Assembly (NCBI RefSeq): GCF_019733395.1
Contig: NZ_JAIHOO010000001.1
Span: 3,720,501-3,784,500 of the forward strand
Direction: 5' to 3'
DNA: 64,000 bases
From: Lysobacter sp. BMK333-48F3
GTDB taxonomy: Bacteria; Pseudomonadota; Gammaproteobacteria; Xanthomonadales; Xanthomonadaceae
Shown: positions 37,984 through 45,978 of the stretch, piece after piece
Layout of the letters: every line of letters begins with the position of its first letter
Numbering within the stretch: position 1 is the first letter of the stretch
Made by a program: the position numbers and the translations under genes
Notes under the pieces: model-generated
What the model saw: the letters and a program-made list of their open reading frames with translations, nothing else
What the model was told of the DNA's origin: nothing
Database searches by the model: none

Positions 37984-39363
37984 CTATACACGTTGGCGGT
38001 TGATGACGCGGGTGGCGATATCCTCAATGATGCTCGGCCCAAGCTGGAAGCCATCGAACGCGTTAAAAAGCGGTTCGATAGCTGGTGCGAGAAGTCCACC
38101 AATTGCCGAAGGTGGAGTGTCCGCAGCAACTACAAGCGAAATGGTCACCTCGTCCTGATACGCCCTCCGGCTATGACCAATGTATCGACGGGGGTGGGCC
38201 CACGAACTCAACTCGCGGCCCCGTAAGCCGCTCCACCGAAACGCGAACTGGAGGTTGCAGGTCGATACCTCCGCGATGGGCACGCTGCATCCCAACGCGC
38301 GAGCAAAGGCAAGTCCGACCGCGATTGCTTCGGCGCAGTCTTGAATGGGAAACGCGAAGTCGAACAAGGAATTCGGATTCCTTTCAGCGGGCGACACATC
38401 GTCGATAAGCATGCTTCTTTGGACGAAGCGCCCCTTCGGGTCATACCTCATGTATTGCAGCCCGTGGCGGCGATCCGAGATAAAGGCTTCCCAAACGCCA
38501 TCAACCGTGTGCGGACGCATGGACCTGTCCGCGAAATTGCTGCTGACCAGCCATACCGGCCAACCTGTAAGGCTGGGATTGTTGCTATCGAGAAGGCGTA
38601 GAAACTCGATGTTTGCCGAATGGTCTGACTGCACACCGTCAATAACAAGTGACGCATCCCACCACCCGGCCGATGGAAGCTCGATGCCACGTTCCTTGGA
38701 TAGCGCCTCTTGGCGTGCCTTTCCAAGATCGAGCAATTGCTGTGCCTGGTGATCGAGACTCTCGGAGGGTGACGTTATAGCAAACCCCGCAAGGAGTTGT
38801 TGCAATTCAAGCGATCCGCCGCCAGCTAAGTGACGACGGAAGAATCTTCCGATATCGGCCTCGCGGTTGTCGAAGCAGGTTTCAACGAGATTAGGCCAAT
38901 CTTTCCATCCAACTTTGCTGGTGGCCGGCACGTTCGAACGAAGTGTTCGAACATAAACATCGTCGACATTGATAGTCGGCAGCCCGCCAGCTTTCACTGC
39001 GACGGGCGTTCGAACGCCAGACGGAATGACGATTACTGGAAACTCTCCCTCATATCGAACACCAAAACCAACCCCGACCTCAAAGGGCTCAGACGAGTGC
39101 CGCGCGACAAGGTTTTGAATCTTCTCCGGATGGAACACGGCACGAACATCAGAGGGTTGATTGTGGTTCTCGGGCAGTAGCGACTTGTCGTTAAACCCAA
39201 TCACGAGGAATCCGCCGCCGTGATTCCGCAATGCCAGAGATGATCGGACGATCTTGGCCTTGCCCTCGGGGTCGTCAGGGCTAATCCAGTTCTTTACTTC
39301 GACGGCAAGGCTCTCGCTTGGGCGCTCCACGAGGTCTTGAACTCGGGCTTGGTCGATATCCAT
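37984..39363 (-). CDS. Schlafen/AlbA_2-domain protein, island cargo
   Basis: 459 residues. The N-terminal about 150 residues resemble the AlbA_2 (Schlafen) domain: ESLAVEVKNWISPDD, then AKIVRSSLALRNHGGGFLVIGFND. In this fold an E.K pair and the ALRNHGGG.LVIG strand-helix form the core, linked to nucleic-acid binding or cleavage. The C-terminal 300 residues (FRRHLAGGGSLELQQLLAGF, GWWDASLVIDGVQSDHSANIEFL) match nothing I know. GGGGAG precedes ATG 39363. Codon use is visibly less GC-biased than the chromosome. An anti-phage or regulatory role is possible by analogy to other island cargo, but not shown. Confidence 0.65.
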   Translation of the reverse strand: MDIDQARVQDLVERPSESLAVEVKNWISPDDPEGKAKIVRSSLALRNHGGGFLVIGFNDKSLLPENHNQPSDVRAVFHPEKIQNLVARHSSEPFEVGVGFGVRYEGEFPVIVIPSGVRTPVAVKAGGLPTINVDDVYVRTLRSNVPATSKVGWKDWPNLVETCFDNREADIGRFFRRHLAGGGSLELQQLLAGFAITSPSESLDHQAQQLLDLGKARQEALSKERGIELPSAGWWDASLVIDGVQSDHSANIEFLRLLDSNNPSLTGWPVWLVSSNFADRSMRPHTVDGVWEAFISDRRHGLQYMRYDPKGRFVQRSMLIDDVSPAERNPNSLFDFAFPIQDCAEAIAVGLAFARALGCSVPIAEVSTCNLQFAFRWSGLRGRELSSWAHPRRYIGHSRRAYQDEVTISLVVAADTPPSAIGGLLAPAIEPLFNAFDGFQLGPSIIEDIATRVINRQRV

Positions 39364-39422
39364 GTCGCTCCCCTAACTCGTCGCCAGCGCATATAGAACC
39401 ACAATTCGGGCCATCCGGAAGA

Positions 39423-39806
39423 CTAGGGCTTGCTACCAAGAATTCGCGCCTTGATGTTTGGATATCGGCGTTCTTCGCCCGCGACTTGGATTGCACTCGT
39501 GGCCCGGAACGCTGGCGCACTCACATTGTCGATGCGAAGAATCAGCGAAGGGCACAAACGCATCAACTCACCGACTCGTTCATTGTCAAGCGTACTGTAA
39601 ACCCGACCTATATCCACGTCGCACTGGTCGTACGCTTCCATTAGCTCAAGGAACGACTTTTGAATTCGCTGTTCGAGATGGTGCATACGGTCTAGGTGGT
39701 TTTCAATCTGCCTAACCTCGCCAAGCGAAAGCTGGTTCATGAGGCCTGCAACTGTCGATGGCGTTGCACTTTGGATATCAAAAGCGCGAAGAGTGACAGA
39801 CGCCAC
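39423..39806 (-). CDS. small hypothetical protein upstream of the AlbA_2 gene
   Basis: 127 residues from GTG 39806; a start at the Met in GLMNQLSLGEV is also possible. Mostly helical with a likely coiled coil (EVRQIENHLDRMHHLEQRIQKSFLELM) and an acidic middle (AYDQCDVDIGRVYSTLDNERVGELM). Ends 59 bp before the AlbA_2 protein gene on the same strand, so the two probably form one unit. Its first codons lie at the junction where the integrase is broken, and the two frames overlap, so this gene may itself have lost its original 5' end. No family recognised. Confidence 0.5.
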   Translation of the reverse strand: MASVTLRAFDIQSATPSTVAGLMNQLSLGEVRQIENHLDRMHHLEQRIQKSFLELMEAYDQCDVDIGRVYSTLDNERVGELMRLCPSLILRIDNVSAPAFRATSAIQVAGEERRYPNIKARILGSKP

Positions 39807-40041
39807 GGTCTAGCAGCTTGCGACAGACGTCGGCCTTGCGCCGGGCCTCGGCCAGCGTGACGACGCTCGGCGATCCCAGCCCCTTGTCGCGGTGCTTGCC
39901 GGTGGTCCGGGAGCGGTACCGGAAAACCCACGAGCGGGCGCCGGTCGGGCCGATGTTCAAGAGCAGTCCGTTGCTGTCGAGGTAGCGGACGGTCAGGGTC
40001 GCCATCTCGCGTGCGGTCAGGCGGTGGAAAAGGCGTGGCAC
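39778..40041 (-). pseudogene. truncated P4-type tyrosine integrase (N-terminal arm-binding domain only)
   Basis: GTG 40041 opens a frame whose first about 75 codons match the N-terminal domain of P4-like integrases: LTAREMATL, GLLLNIGPTGARSWVFRYR, HRDKGLGSPSVVTLAEAR and RKLLDRG. At the point where the family continues with D-P and the core-binding domain, the frame instead reads VCHSSRF and stops. The catalytic R..HxxR..Y domain is absent. It starts about 200 bp inside attR. Confidence 0.82.
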
Positions 40042-40243
40042 GCGAGGAGCGTCCGGTCGGTTGGGAGGGGCGGCGGAGGTTCGAATTCGGGCACGGTCGG
40101 AAACAGGCCGATTTCGGCCCTGTTCCGCCCATACTTTTCCCCATCCGGTCGAGTGATTTTTACGCGCTCCGGTTCACTCTCGAAGTTGTCAAAAATGCCT
40201 TAAAAATAAGTATTTTTGGGTGGTCATGGCCCCTAGGTGGCTG

Positions 40244-40259
40244 CCACTCTCTCCGCCAT
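40244..40259. other. attR of the tRNA-Ser island
   Basis: Second copy of CCACTCTCTCCGCCAT. The following TATCTGCGG resembles the ATATCTTCG after the tRNA, as expected for original flanking DNA. Confidence 0.82.
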
Positions 40260-40314
40260 TATCTGCGGCCTAATAGTGTGTGTCCTCTAGTTTTCTTGTT
40301 ACGTTTTCGTCCGA

Positions 40315-41016
40315 ATGCTCGTTCGATCCGTTTGGCGAATTCTCCGCCTAGCCGCCATGCTTTCGGTCGCCGGCATATTGCTGGTGATCGCGCGCCCTGA
40401 CACTCACTTGATTACGAACGAGATCGATCGCCGTGCGGCCCCGCCGAAGCCGGTCGTAGCTACGGCCGACGAGTATTTGGGGATCGTGCGTGCGGTCGTG
40501 GCTGCCTCAGAGTTCCGGGGACTGCCGCCGCCACCGCCCGAGCCCGGGAGCGAGTTGCGCGAGGAGCCCAAGCGCGAAGTGCTGTTGTTGGATCGGTCCG
40601 TAGCGCTCTGCCAGAAGATCGAGTCTAAAACGCACTGTTCACTCCCGTTGCGGCTGTCGTCCGCATCTTTCGAAGTGCGGGACTATGTGCCTTTGAAATG
40701 GCTGCAAGAATTGGAGCTGGCGAACGCCGCGGTCGCGATCGTGCCCAATCCGCGCTCAGCGGGAATCCGTTATGTTCCCAGTGGGGAAGTTGCTGCGTTG
40801 GCGTCCGACTGGGAAGGCTTCTATGCCGACTACCCACGCACGACCGGGATTTTGCGAATGAGCGTTCCGGTGTTTTTGGACACGACACGATCTCGGGCGT
40901 TGATCTATGTGGAGCACCGTTGCGGTGGATTTTGCGGGGCAGGGACATTGCATCTGCTGCACCTCGAGCCGGAAGGCTGGAAGCAGGTCGGTCGCTTGTG
41001 GATGAGTATGAGCTGA
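40315..41016 (+). CDS. hypothetical membrane-anchored protein
   Basis: 233 residues. An N-terminal hydrophobic anchor (WRILRLAAMLSVAGILLVIA) suggests export to the periplasm with the rest outside the cytoplasm. A short Pro-rich stretch (RGLPPPPPEPGSELREEP) separates the anchor region from a domain with four cysteines (VALCQKIESKTHCSLP; HRCGGFCGAG) that may form two disulfides. The end (CGAGTLHLLHLEPEGWKQVGR) reads like a beta-rich fold. Not recognised. Lies just outside attR; its base composition is intermediate. Confidence 0.6.
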   Translation: MLVRSVWRILRLAAMLSVAGILLVIARPDTHLITNEIDRRAAPPKPVVATADEYLGIVRAVVAASEFRGLPPPPPEPGSELREEPKREVLLLDRSVALCQKIESKTHCSLPLRLSSASFEVRDYVPLKWLQELELANAAVAIVPNPRSAGIRYVPSGEVAALASDWEGFYADYPRTTGILRMSVPVFLDTTRSRALIYVEHRCGGFCGAGTLHLLHLEPEGWKQVGRLWMSMS

Positions 41017-41226
41017 TCCTGTCGAGTAATGCGCTCGCTGGGGCGCCGGCCGCTCGGCGAGCCGCCGCGTGGCACCACGGTGTCTGGTCGTGTTTGCGCC
41101 GTAGTCGCGTTTGATCGCGGAAGAGCTGGTGGCCGTCAGGCTATTCTTCGGTCTAGCTATCTTTCAAGTTGTGGCCCTACCGTAAGTCGGCGCCAGACCG
41201 GCGCCGAACCGAAGCAGGAGACGGCA

Positions 41227-41616
41227 ATGAAACGCACCTGGACCATCATCGGCGTCGCCGATGTCGCTCGCAGCTTCCGTTGGTATCAGTCGTTGTTCGG
41301 GCAGCCGCACGCGGCGCCGGCGCACGATTATTTCGGTCAGCTCGTCGATGCGGATGGGACGGTGCTGCTGTGTCTGCACCGCTGGGGCGCGCACGAGCAT
41401 CCGACATTGGCCAGTCCAGACCGCGCCGAGCCCGGCAACGGGCTGTTGCTGTTCTTCCGCGTGGACGATTTTTCCGAAGCGCTGCTTCGCGCCCGCTCCC
41501 TCGTGGCACGTCTTGAGGAAGAGCCGAGCCGGAACCCGGCCACGGGTACGCTGGAGTTCGCGCTGCGCGATCCGGACGGCTATTACGTCATGGTCAGCGC
41601 GCTGAACTCCGACTAG
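41227..41616 (+). CDS. VOC-superfamily (glyoxalase/bleomycin-resistance-like) protein
   Basis: 129 residues, the size of a single VOC module pair. The pattern IGVADVARSFRWYQSLFGQP, then FFRVDDFSEALLRARSL and EFALRDPDGYYVMVSAL fits the VOC fold with the second-half DPDGYYV metal-ligand region. Members are small metal-dependent lyases, dioxygenases or sequestering resistance proteins; substrate unknown. AGGAG precedes ATG 41227. Confidence 0.85.
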   Translation: MKRTWTIIGVADVARSFRWYQSLFGQPHAAPAHDYFGQLVDADGTVLLCLHRWGAHEHPTLASPDRAEPGNGLLLFFRVDDFSEALLRARSLVARLEEEPSRNPATGTLEFALRDPDGYYVMVSALNSD

Positions 41617-41734
41617 CGAGCGGAGCGGTGTCGAACGTCTTTGCGGCAGGGCGCTAATGACCTGACCCGGGCTGTGGTGCCGTGCGCGTCGTATAGTGCT
41701 CCGCCTGCGAAATCGCCTGGGGTAGGAGCCGAGC

Positions 41735-42292
41735 ATGTTGTCGCCGATCGAGGTCGAATTGCTGCCCCACGATCCCGAGTGGGCGATCCGCGCCGAAGCG
41801 GAAGCGCGCTTGCTGGCCGCCGCCATCGGCCCCGCGCTGCTGATCGTGCATCACATCGGTTCGACCGCGATTGCCGGGATCTGCGCCAAGCCGGTGCTCG
41901 ATCTGATGCCGGTGGTGACCGAACTGGCGGCGCTCGAAGCGCGTCGCGGCGAGATCGAGGCGCTGGGCTACGAGTGGTGGGGCGAACGGGGTTTGCCGGG
42001 GCGTCGCTACTGCACCAAGTCCGATCTCGCGAGCGGGCGCCGGCTGGTGCAAGCGCATTGCTACCGGGACGGGTCGAGCGAGATCGATCGCCATCTGGCC
42101 TTTCGCGACTATCTGCGCGCACGCCCGGATCTGGCTGCGGAGTACGGCCGCGAGAAAGAGCGCTGCCGCCAACTGCATGCCGACGACTCGCATGCCTATA
42201 GCGACTGCAAGAGCGCCTGGATACAGCGAGTCGAGGCCGAGGCGCTAATGCATCATGCAGTCGGGCCGGCGGCCCGACCCGGCGTGCGCTAA
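41735..42292 (+). CDS. GrpB family protein (nucleotidyltransferase fold)
   Basis: 185 residues. UPF0157/GrpB signature VHHIGSTAIAGICAKPVLDLM and the downstream CHFYR-like QAHCYRDGSSEIDRHLAFRDYL. The GS...D pattern indicates a minimal nucleotidyltransferase fold; the function of the family is unknown. GTAGGAG stands 7-13 bases before the ATG. Single gene. Confidence 0.88.
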   Translation: MLSPIEVELLPHDPEWAIRAEAEARLLAAAIGPALLIVHHIGSTAIAGICAKPVLDLMPVVTELAALEARRGEIEALGYEWWGERGLPGRRYCTKSDLASGRRLVQAHCYRDGSSEIDRHLAFRDYLRARPDLAAEYGREKERCRQLHADDSHAYSDCKSAWIQRVEAEALMHHAVGPAARPGVR

Positions 42293-42410
42293 TCCCGGAT
42301 GCCATGAAGGCCGGGCGGTGCCGTCGAGCCCGGCTCGATGGCCGCCGATTGGCCCTGCGAACTCCGGCCGCGTCGTCGCCTGCCGTGGAAACGGGCCGGG
42401 CCATCGCCCA

Positions 42411-42443
42411 GAAAAGCGGCGTTCCGCGATCCGGGAACGCCGC
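42411..42443 (-). terminator. rho-independent terminator of the ADP-ribosyltransferase-like gene
   Basis: 10-bp stem GCGGCGTTCC / GGAACGCCGC (42416-42425, 42434-42443); on the minus strand it is followed by TTTTC, 9 bp after the gene's stop codon. Confidence 0.82.
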
Positions 42444-42451
42444 AGCGAACC

Positions 42452-43048
42452 TTACTGCGTGAACACCTTCCACGGCCGCGTCGCACTGCCGGGATCGGTC
42501 TTGCCCGGGTCGCAGTAGTGGGTGATGTAGGCCTTCGGAATCGTGGTCAGGAACGCGACTTCGACGCCAGGATCGACCGGGCCGCCGCTGATGCCGAACA
42601 GGCTGGAGGTCGCCAGGGTGGCGGCGTCGAAGAACACGTTGGCCTTGACCGCCGAGGCGAGTTGGCTGGCGTCGTTGACCGCCGTGGTCGGTCCCGTGCC
42701 GAGGGCCTGGACGTTCAAACTGAAACTCATCTTGTAGACGTAGCCGGACGAGTAGCCGCCGGTGTCCTGGCTGGTGTCGGTCGATACGTGCACGGTGCGC
42801 CGGGTCTTCTCGTTCTTGATGTTGCGCAGCACGTCCCACAGGGTCGGCGCGGCGGTGTCGAGCAGTATCTGCAGGCTGGTGTCGTTGGCCGGCGGCGGCA
42901 GTTTGGGCGCGGGGCCGCGGGGTACGATGCAGCGAAGGATGATCGCCCGGCCGGTTTCGGGCGTGGTGATCACCCACGGCGCGAAGCCTTTGGCGGTGCG
43001 GATCTGGTCCGGCGTGCGGGTATCGCCGCGGTAGAGCGTGATGGGCAT
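42452..43048 (-). CDS. putative ADP-ribosyltransferase toxin (enterotoxin A / pertussis S1-like)
   Basis: 198 residues. The N-terminus LYRGDTRTPDQIRTAKGF parallels the YRADSR..DEI..GGF motif of the heat-labile enterotoxin A family, placing the NAD-binding Arg at position 7. A candidate STS motif is VHVSTDTS (89-93), and the candidate catalytic Glu is E163 in GVEVAFLTTIPKAYI, similar in context to EVSALGGIPYSQI of the toxins. Thus the R-S-E order is complete. No signal peptide; AGGAG before the ATG fixes the start. It lies 220 bp downstream of the XVIPCD effector but has no XVIPCD itself. Assignment rests on motifs only. Confidence 0.6.
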   Translation of the reverse strand: MPITLYRGDTRTPDQIRTAKGFAPWVITTPETGRAIILRCIVPRGPAPKLPPPANDTSLQILLDTAAPTLWDVLRNIKNEKTRRTVHVSTDTSQDTGGYSSGYVYKMSFSLNVQALGTGPTTAVNDASQLASAVKANVFFDAATLATSSLFGISGGPVDPGVEVAFLTTIPKAYITHYCDPGKTDPGSATRPWKVFTQ

Positions 43049-43267
43049 GGTAGGGCTCCTGTAGACGTTTGCGGTAGGCCGCGCGACGCGGCATGGAGCG
43101 CGGATAGTCGGCCGCTGCGCTCGAACGAACGGCATAACGCCGTATGCGCGGCCAGACGGCGTTGCGCTTACCGGTTCAAACGGCGACGCCCTGGAGACCG
43201 TGAAGGTAGGAGCGGTCCATCTAATGGGGTGGACTCGAGCGGTGCGGCGGACGGCGATCCCTTGGCG

Positions 43268-44755
43268 TTACTGCGGGATCCTGGGGCCGGTTGGGGACGA
43301 AGGCTGCGCCTGATCGAGTTGCTGGCTTTGCGACTGCGTACGCTGCGCTTCCAGGGCGATGCTCTGATTCGCCACGCGGAGTTTTTCGTCCGACTGTTCG
43401 ACCGGTGTGGCGGCCGCCTGCTGGACCGGCACGCTGGCGCGCTTGTGCGCAGGGTCGTCGAGCCGGCCTTCGACCACGAAGACATTGCCGTTGTGACCCA
43501 GGACGACATGATCGGCGCGGTTGATCGCGTTGGCCGCCAGCGAGATGCCGTGCGCCTGCGGATGCGCTTCGCGATTGTCCTTGCACGCAGCCAGCAGGCT
43601 GCGGCTCAGTCGCTCGCTGGCTTCGTCGAAAGGTTTGCCGATCTTTTCATCGATGGCCCGTACGCCACTGCGGATCTGTTCCAGCAAGCCGTGATCGGGA
43701 TGGCCGGGGTGGTCCGGCCGTAGAGCTGCGACGGCGCGATCGGCGATCTCGGCCTTCGGCGCGTCCTGATTGGCGGTGGTCAAGGTGTGGCGGATGGTCG
43801 CCAGTTGCATTTGCCCGTGACTGAGGTCGACGAAGCCGAAGGCCCGTCCGCTAAGGTCCAGCCCGTTGCGTTCGATCTGGTGCGGGTCGAGCTTCAATGC
43901 CGCCATGTCCAGATGCACCACCGGCGCCTGCTGATGAACAAGCCGGCCATCGCGCTCGGCGTCGTACCACTTGGTGGCGATGGTCTGCATTGCGCTGACG
44001 CCGAAGTAGTCGTTATAGCCGGAGTCGCGATGGCGGCCCAGGCGCTGACTCTGATCGTAGTAACAGCGGGCGACAGCCTCGACTGAGGCAGGGTCCTTGG
44101 CGTTCTGGTAGCCGTGTTCGTTGAGCTTGACCCCAGGGGCGAATCTGAGCGAGTTCTTTGCTGCGTCTCCCAGTACGCACGATGTAGTGGGCTGGGCCCG
44201 TTGCATGAACTCATTCGGATCAAGATGGCCGTCGTTCTCGACCCGAACTCGGCTGGCCAGCGCATTCAGGCCAGCGAGCTCCGCTAGCGCTTCGCCATGG
44301 CGGAACTCCGTCAAGTAGCTCTTTGTAGGTGCGGTCAAGTCGAGCGAGGACTCATTGCCAAGTCCTTGCTGCAGGCGGAACTCAATCTCGGACGAAAACC
44401 TCTGCACAGAATCGATTGACGTTTTCCGCCTCAGTGCATGAGCCGTTTCATGACCCAATGCGACGGTGAGCAGGTCGCCTTGTTCCTGTGGGGATAGTTG
44501 CGGGTCGTTGAGAGTTCTTTCGGTGAGATGGATGAGTCGATCCCGGAGGCCGTAGTGTGCCGCTTCATTCGGATTGTCGGACAGCGCTATCCCGATCAGG
44601 CTTCCGTTGCGCGCCGCGCGGGTCATCAGGTCGGCCAGCAGGGGGGAGTTGACGATGGCCGCGCGCAACTTATCCATGTCCTGTCGATGCAGGCCATTCG
44701 GTATGGTTTCGGATCGCTTGAGAACCCCCTCAAGTTCCGCGGGAACATCGCTCAT
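43268..44755 (-). CDS. XVIPCD-containing type IV secretion effector with a metallopeptidase-like domain
   Basis: 495 residues. The N-terminal about 160 residues contain a zinc-peptidase motif HETAH (102-106, LLTVALGHETAHALRRK) and, 50 residues on, HGEALAELAG, where a Glu could be the third ligand. The C-terminal about 120 residues (345-465) match the XVIPCD, the signal bound by VirD4 in the Xanthomonadales T4SS: DHPGHPDHGLLEQIRSGV, SERLSRSLLA, ADHVVLGHNGNVFVVEGR, DPAHKRA and TPVEQS, then a Gln-rich tail. Such proteins are injected into rival bacteria. The start ATG overlaps the stop of the lipoprotein gene (ATGA). The T4SS genes are not in the window. Confidence 0.85.
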   Translation of the reverse strand: MSDVPAELEGVLKRSETIPNGLHRQDMDKLRAAIVNSPLLADLMTRAARNGSLIGIALSDNPNEAAHYGLRDRLIHLTERTLNDPQLSPQEQGDLLTVALGHETAHALRRKTSIDSVQRFSSEIEFRLQQGLGNESSLDLTAPTKSYLTEFRHGEALAELAGLNALASRVRVENDGHLDPNEFMQRAQPTTSCVLGDAAKNSLRFAPGVKLNEHGYQNAKDPASVEAVARCYYDQSQRLGRHRDSGYNDYFGVSAMQTIATKWYDAERDGRLVHQQAPVVHLDMAALKLDPHQIERNGLDLSGRAFGFVDLSHGQMQLATIRHTLTTANQDAPKAEIADRAVAALRPDHPGHPDHGLLEQIRSGVRAIDEKIGKPFDEASERLSRSLLAACKDNREAHPQAHGISLAANAINRADHVVLGHNGNVFVVEGRLDDPAHKRASVPVQQAAATPVEQSDEKLRVANQSIALEAQRTQSQSQQLDQAQPSSPTGPRIPQ

Positions 44756-45483
44756 TTGGCTTCTCGCGAGGCGTCGATGGCTATTGCCCCGACACAAGGG
44801 TCGCCTTTGTTGCTTCCATTATGAACTCTGTACAGTTCAGCCTTTACATAGAAGGTCAGTCCATCGATGCTTGATCGACGCACGAATCCCCACTGTTCAC
44901 GATGCGGTAGTGTGGTTTCCCGGCCGTCGTATCCTTGCTCAGATAGATCATTGGCGAATTCCGAGATGCCGAACGTGCATATCGAAGAACGATCGTTTTC
45001 CGTGTCCTTGGGCAGGAAGCTGATTCTTATGTGTTTGCCGGGAGCCTTGCGATAGACCGTGCTGACACTGACGCGATAAGAACCGATTCCCTTCAGCTCG
45101 CCTAAGGATTCACCCTCGCGAATGGTCAGAAGCTCCGGTGTGAAAGGGCTACCCATCATTCGGGCGACATTCTCGGATTCGGTATCGGCCTCAGTACGGA
45201 GAGTGGCGGTCAGGCGAAGGATCCGTTGCCGCAGTTCGGCGACACCGATAGCAGGAGCGAGGGCATCCGCTCTGTCGGCTGTCGGTCGCGCGGTCTGCGC
45301 TTTGTGAATATGGTCGTATTTCGTCTCTGCACTTCGAGCCGCCGCATTTATTTCAACGGCTATCGGATATTCGTCCTGAATCACGATGGTCTCCTTGGCG
45401 CTTTCGCCGGGGGCGCGGGTGCAGCCGTTCATTGCGAGTACGCTGGCTAGCAGGACGGCATTCCGGACGAGTTCTTTGGCCAT
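44752..45483 (-). CDS. putative immunity lipoprotein, copy 2
   Basis: 243 residues from ATG 45483 (MAKELVRNAVLLASVLAMNGC), with GGAAGA just upstream. A signal peptide ending in a lipobox-like MNGC suggests a periplasmic lipoprotein. The body is paralogous to the protein at 45975-46712: shared ELRQRILRLTA, FTPELL.IREGESLG, GSYRVSVS, APGKH.RISF, LPHREQWGFVR and LTFYV.AELYR. Known X-T4SS immunity proteins are lipoproteins encoded next to the effector; gene order and overlap (ATGA) with the effector support that role. The frame is also open upstream into the truncated effector, so a fused product of 408 residues could be made. Confidence 0.75.
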   Translation of the reverse strand: MAKELVRNAVLLASVLAMNGCTRAPGESAKETIVIQDEYPIAVEINAAARSAETKYDHIHKAQTARPTADRADALAPAIGVAELRQRILRLTATLRTEADTESENVARMMGSPFTPELLTIREGESLGELKGIGSYRVSVSTVYRKAPGKHIRISFLPKDTENDRSSICTFGISEFANDLSEQGYDGRETTLPHREQWGFVRRSSIDGLTFYVKAELYRVHNGSNKGDPCVGAIAIDASREAK

Positions 45484-45978
45484 TTGCATTCTTCCGCGAT
45501 AGTCCGTTGGCAGTGCTTCGTTGTGGCGGAATTCGTTCAGATATTTCTTCGTTGAGGCGGTCAGGTCCACATAAGACTCGTTCCCGGTTGCGTCCTGCAG
45601 CCGTGCGCCGACCGCGGATGCGAATTCGGACACGGCGTCGCGGGCGACCTTGGAGCGAAGTGCGTGCGCTGTTTCATGGCCAAGCGCGACTGTCAATAAA
45701 TCGCTCTGCTGTTGCGGTTTCAGTCGAGGGTCGCTCAGTGTGCCGATCGATAAATGGATGGATTTGCCGATGGAATCGTAGTGGGCGGCCTCGTTGGGGG
45801 TGCTGGACATAGCGAACTTGGTGAGGCTGCCTTCTTGGACAGCGCGGTTCATCAGAGCTGCCAGATACCGTGAGTTGACGATCGCCGCTTCCAGCTTTTC
45901 CACATCGCGGCGGGGAAGCCCCCGTTCCAGTTCCGACAAGCGCAGCACCGCCTGCAGGCCGGGCGATAGGTCGCTCAC
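45484..45978 (-). pseudogene. truncated effector copy (metallopeptidase domain only), in frame with the lipoprotein
   Basis: GTG 45978 overlaps the stop of the first lipoprotein gene (GTGA). The 165 codons are a paralogue of the effector N-terminus: KLEAAIVNS, SSTPNEAAHY, LLTVALGHETAHAL and ASTKKYLNEFRHNEAL. Homology ends right after EAL, before the effector's AELAG block, and the frame passes without a stop into the second lipoprotein. The XVIPCD and any downstream part are missing, so it should not be secreted by the T4SS. The zinc motif is intact, so an active cytoplasmic fragment or fusion cannot be excluded. Confidence 0.75.

Larger units (their letters stand above)
37585..40259. mobile_element. 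2.65-kb degenerate integrative element in tRNA-Ser
   Basis: Bounded by 16-bp direct repeats of the tRNA 3' end. It holds a truncated P4-type integrase at its right end reading inward, and two minus-strand cargo genes that are visibly richer in A/T than the flanking chromosome. With its integrase cut it should be immobile on its own. Size resembles a minimal island or the remnant of a larger one after internal deletion. Confidence 0.8.

Noticed and set aside
38085..39180. Plus-strand open frames within the AlbA_2 gene
   Set aside because: They are antisense to a 459-codon gene with a ribosome site and a recognisable N-terminal domain.
41721..41727. A REP-like GTAGGAG before the GrpB-family gene
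   Set aside because: Only the first bases match; there is no palindromic GCCGCGAC end, and the sequence serves as the ribosome site.
43049..43267. A shared operon between the effector and the ADP-ribosyltransferase-like gene
   Set aside because: The 219-bp gap and the separate ribosome site and terminator do not show cotranscription; only proximity links them.
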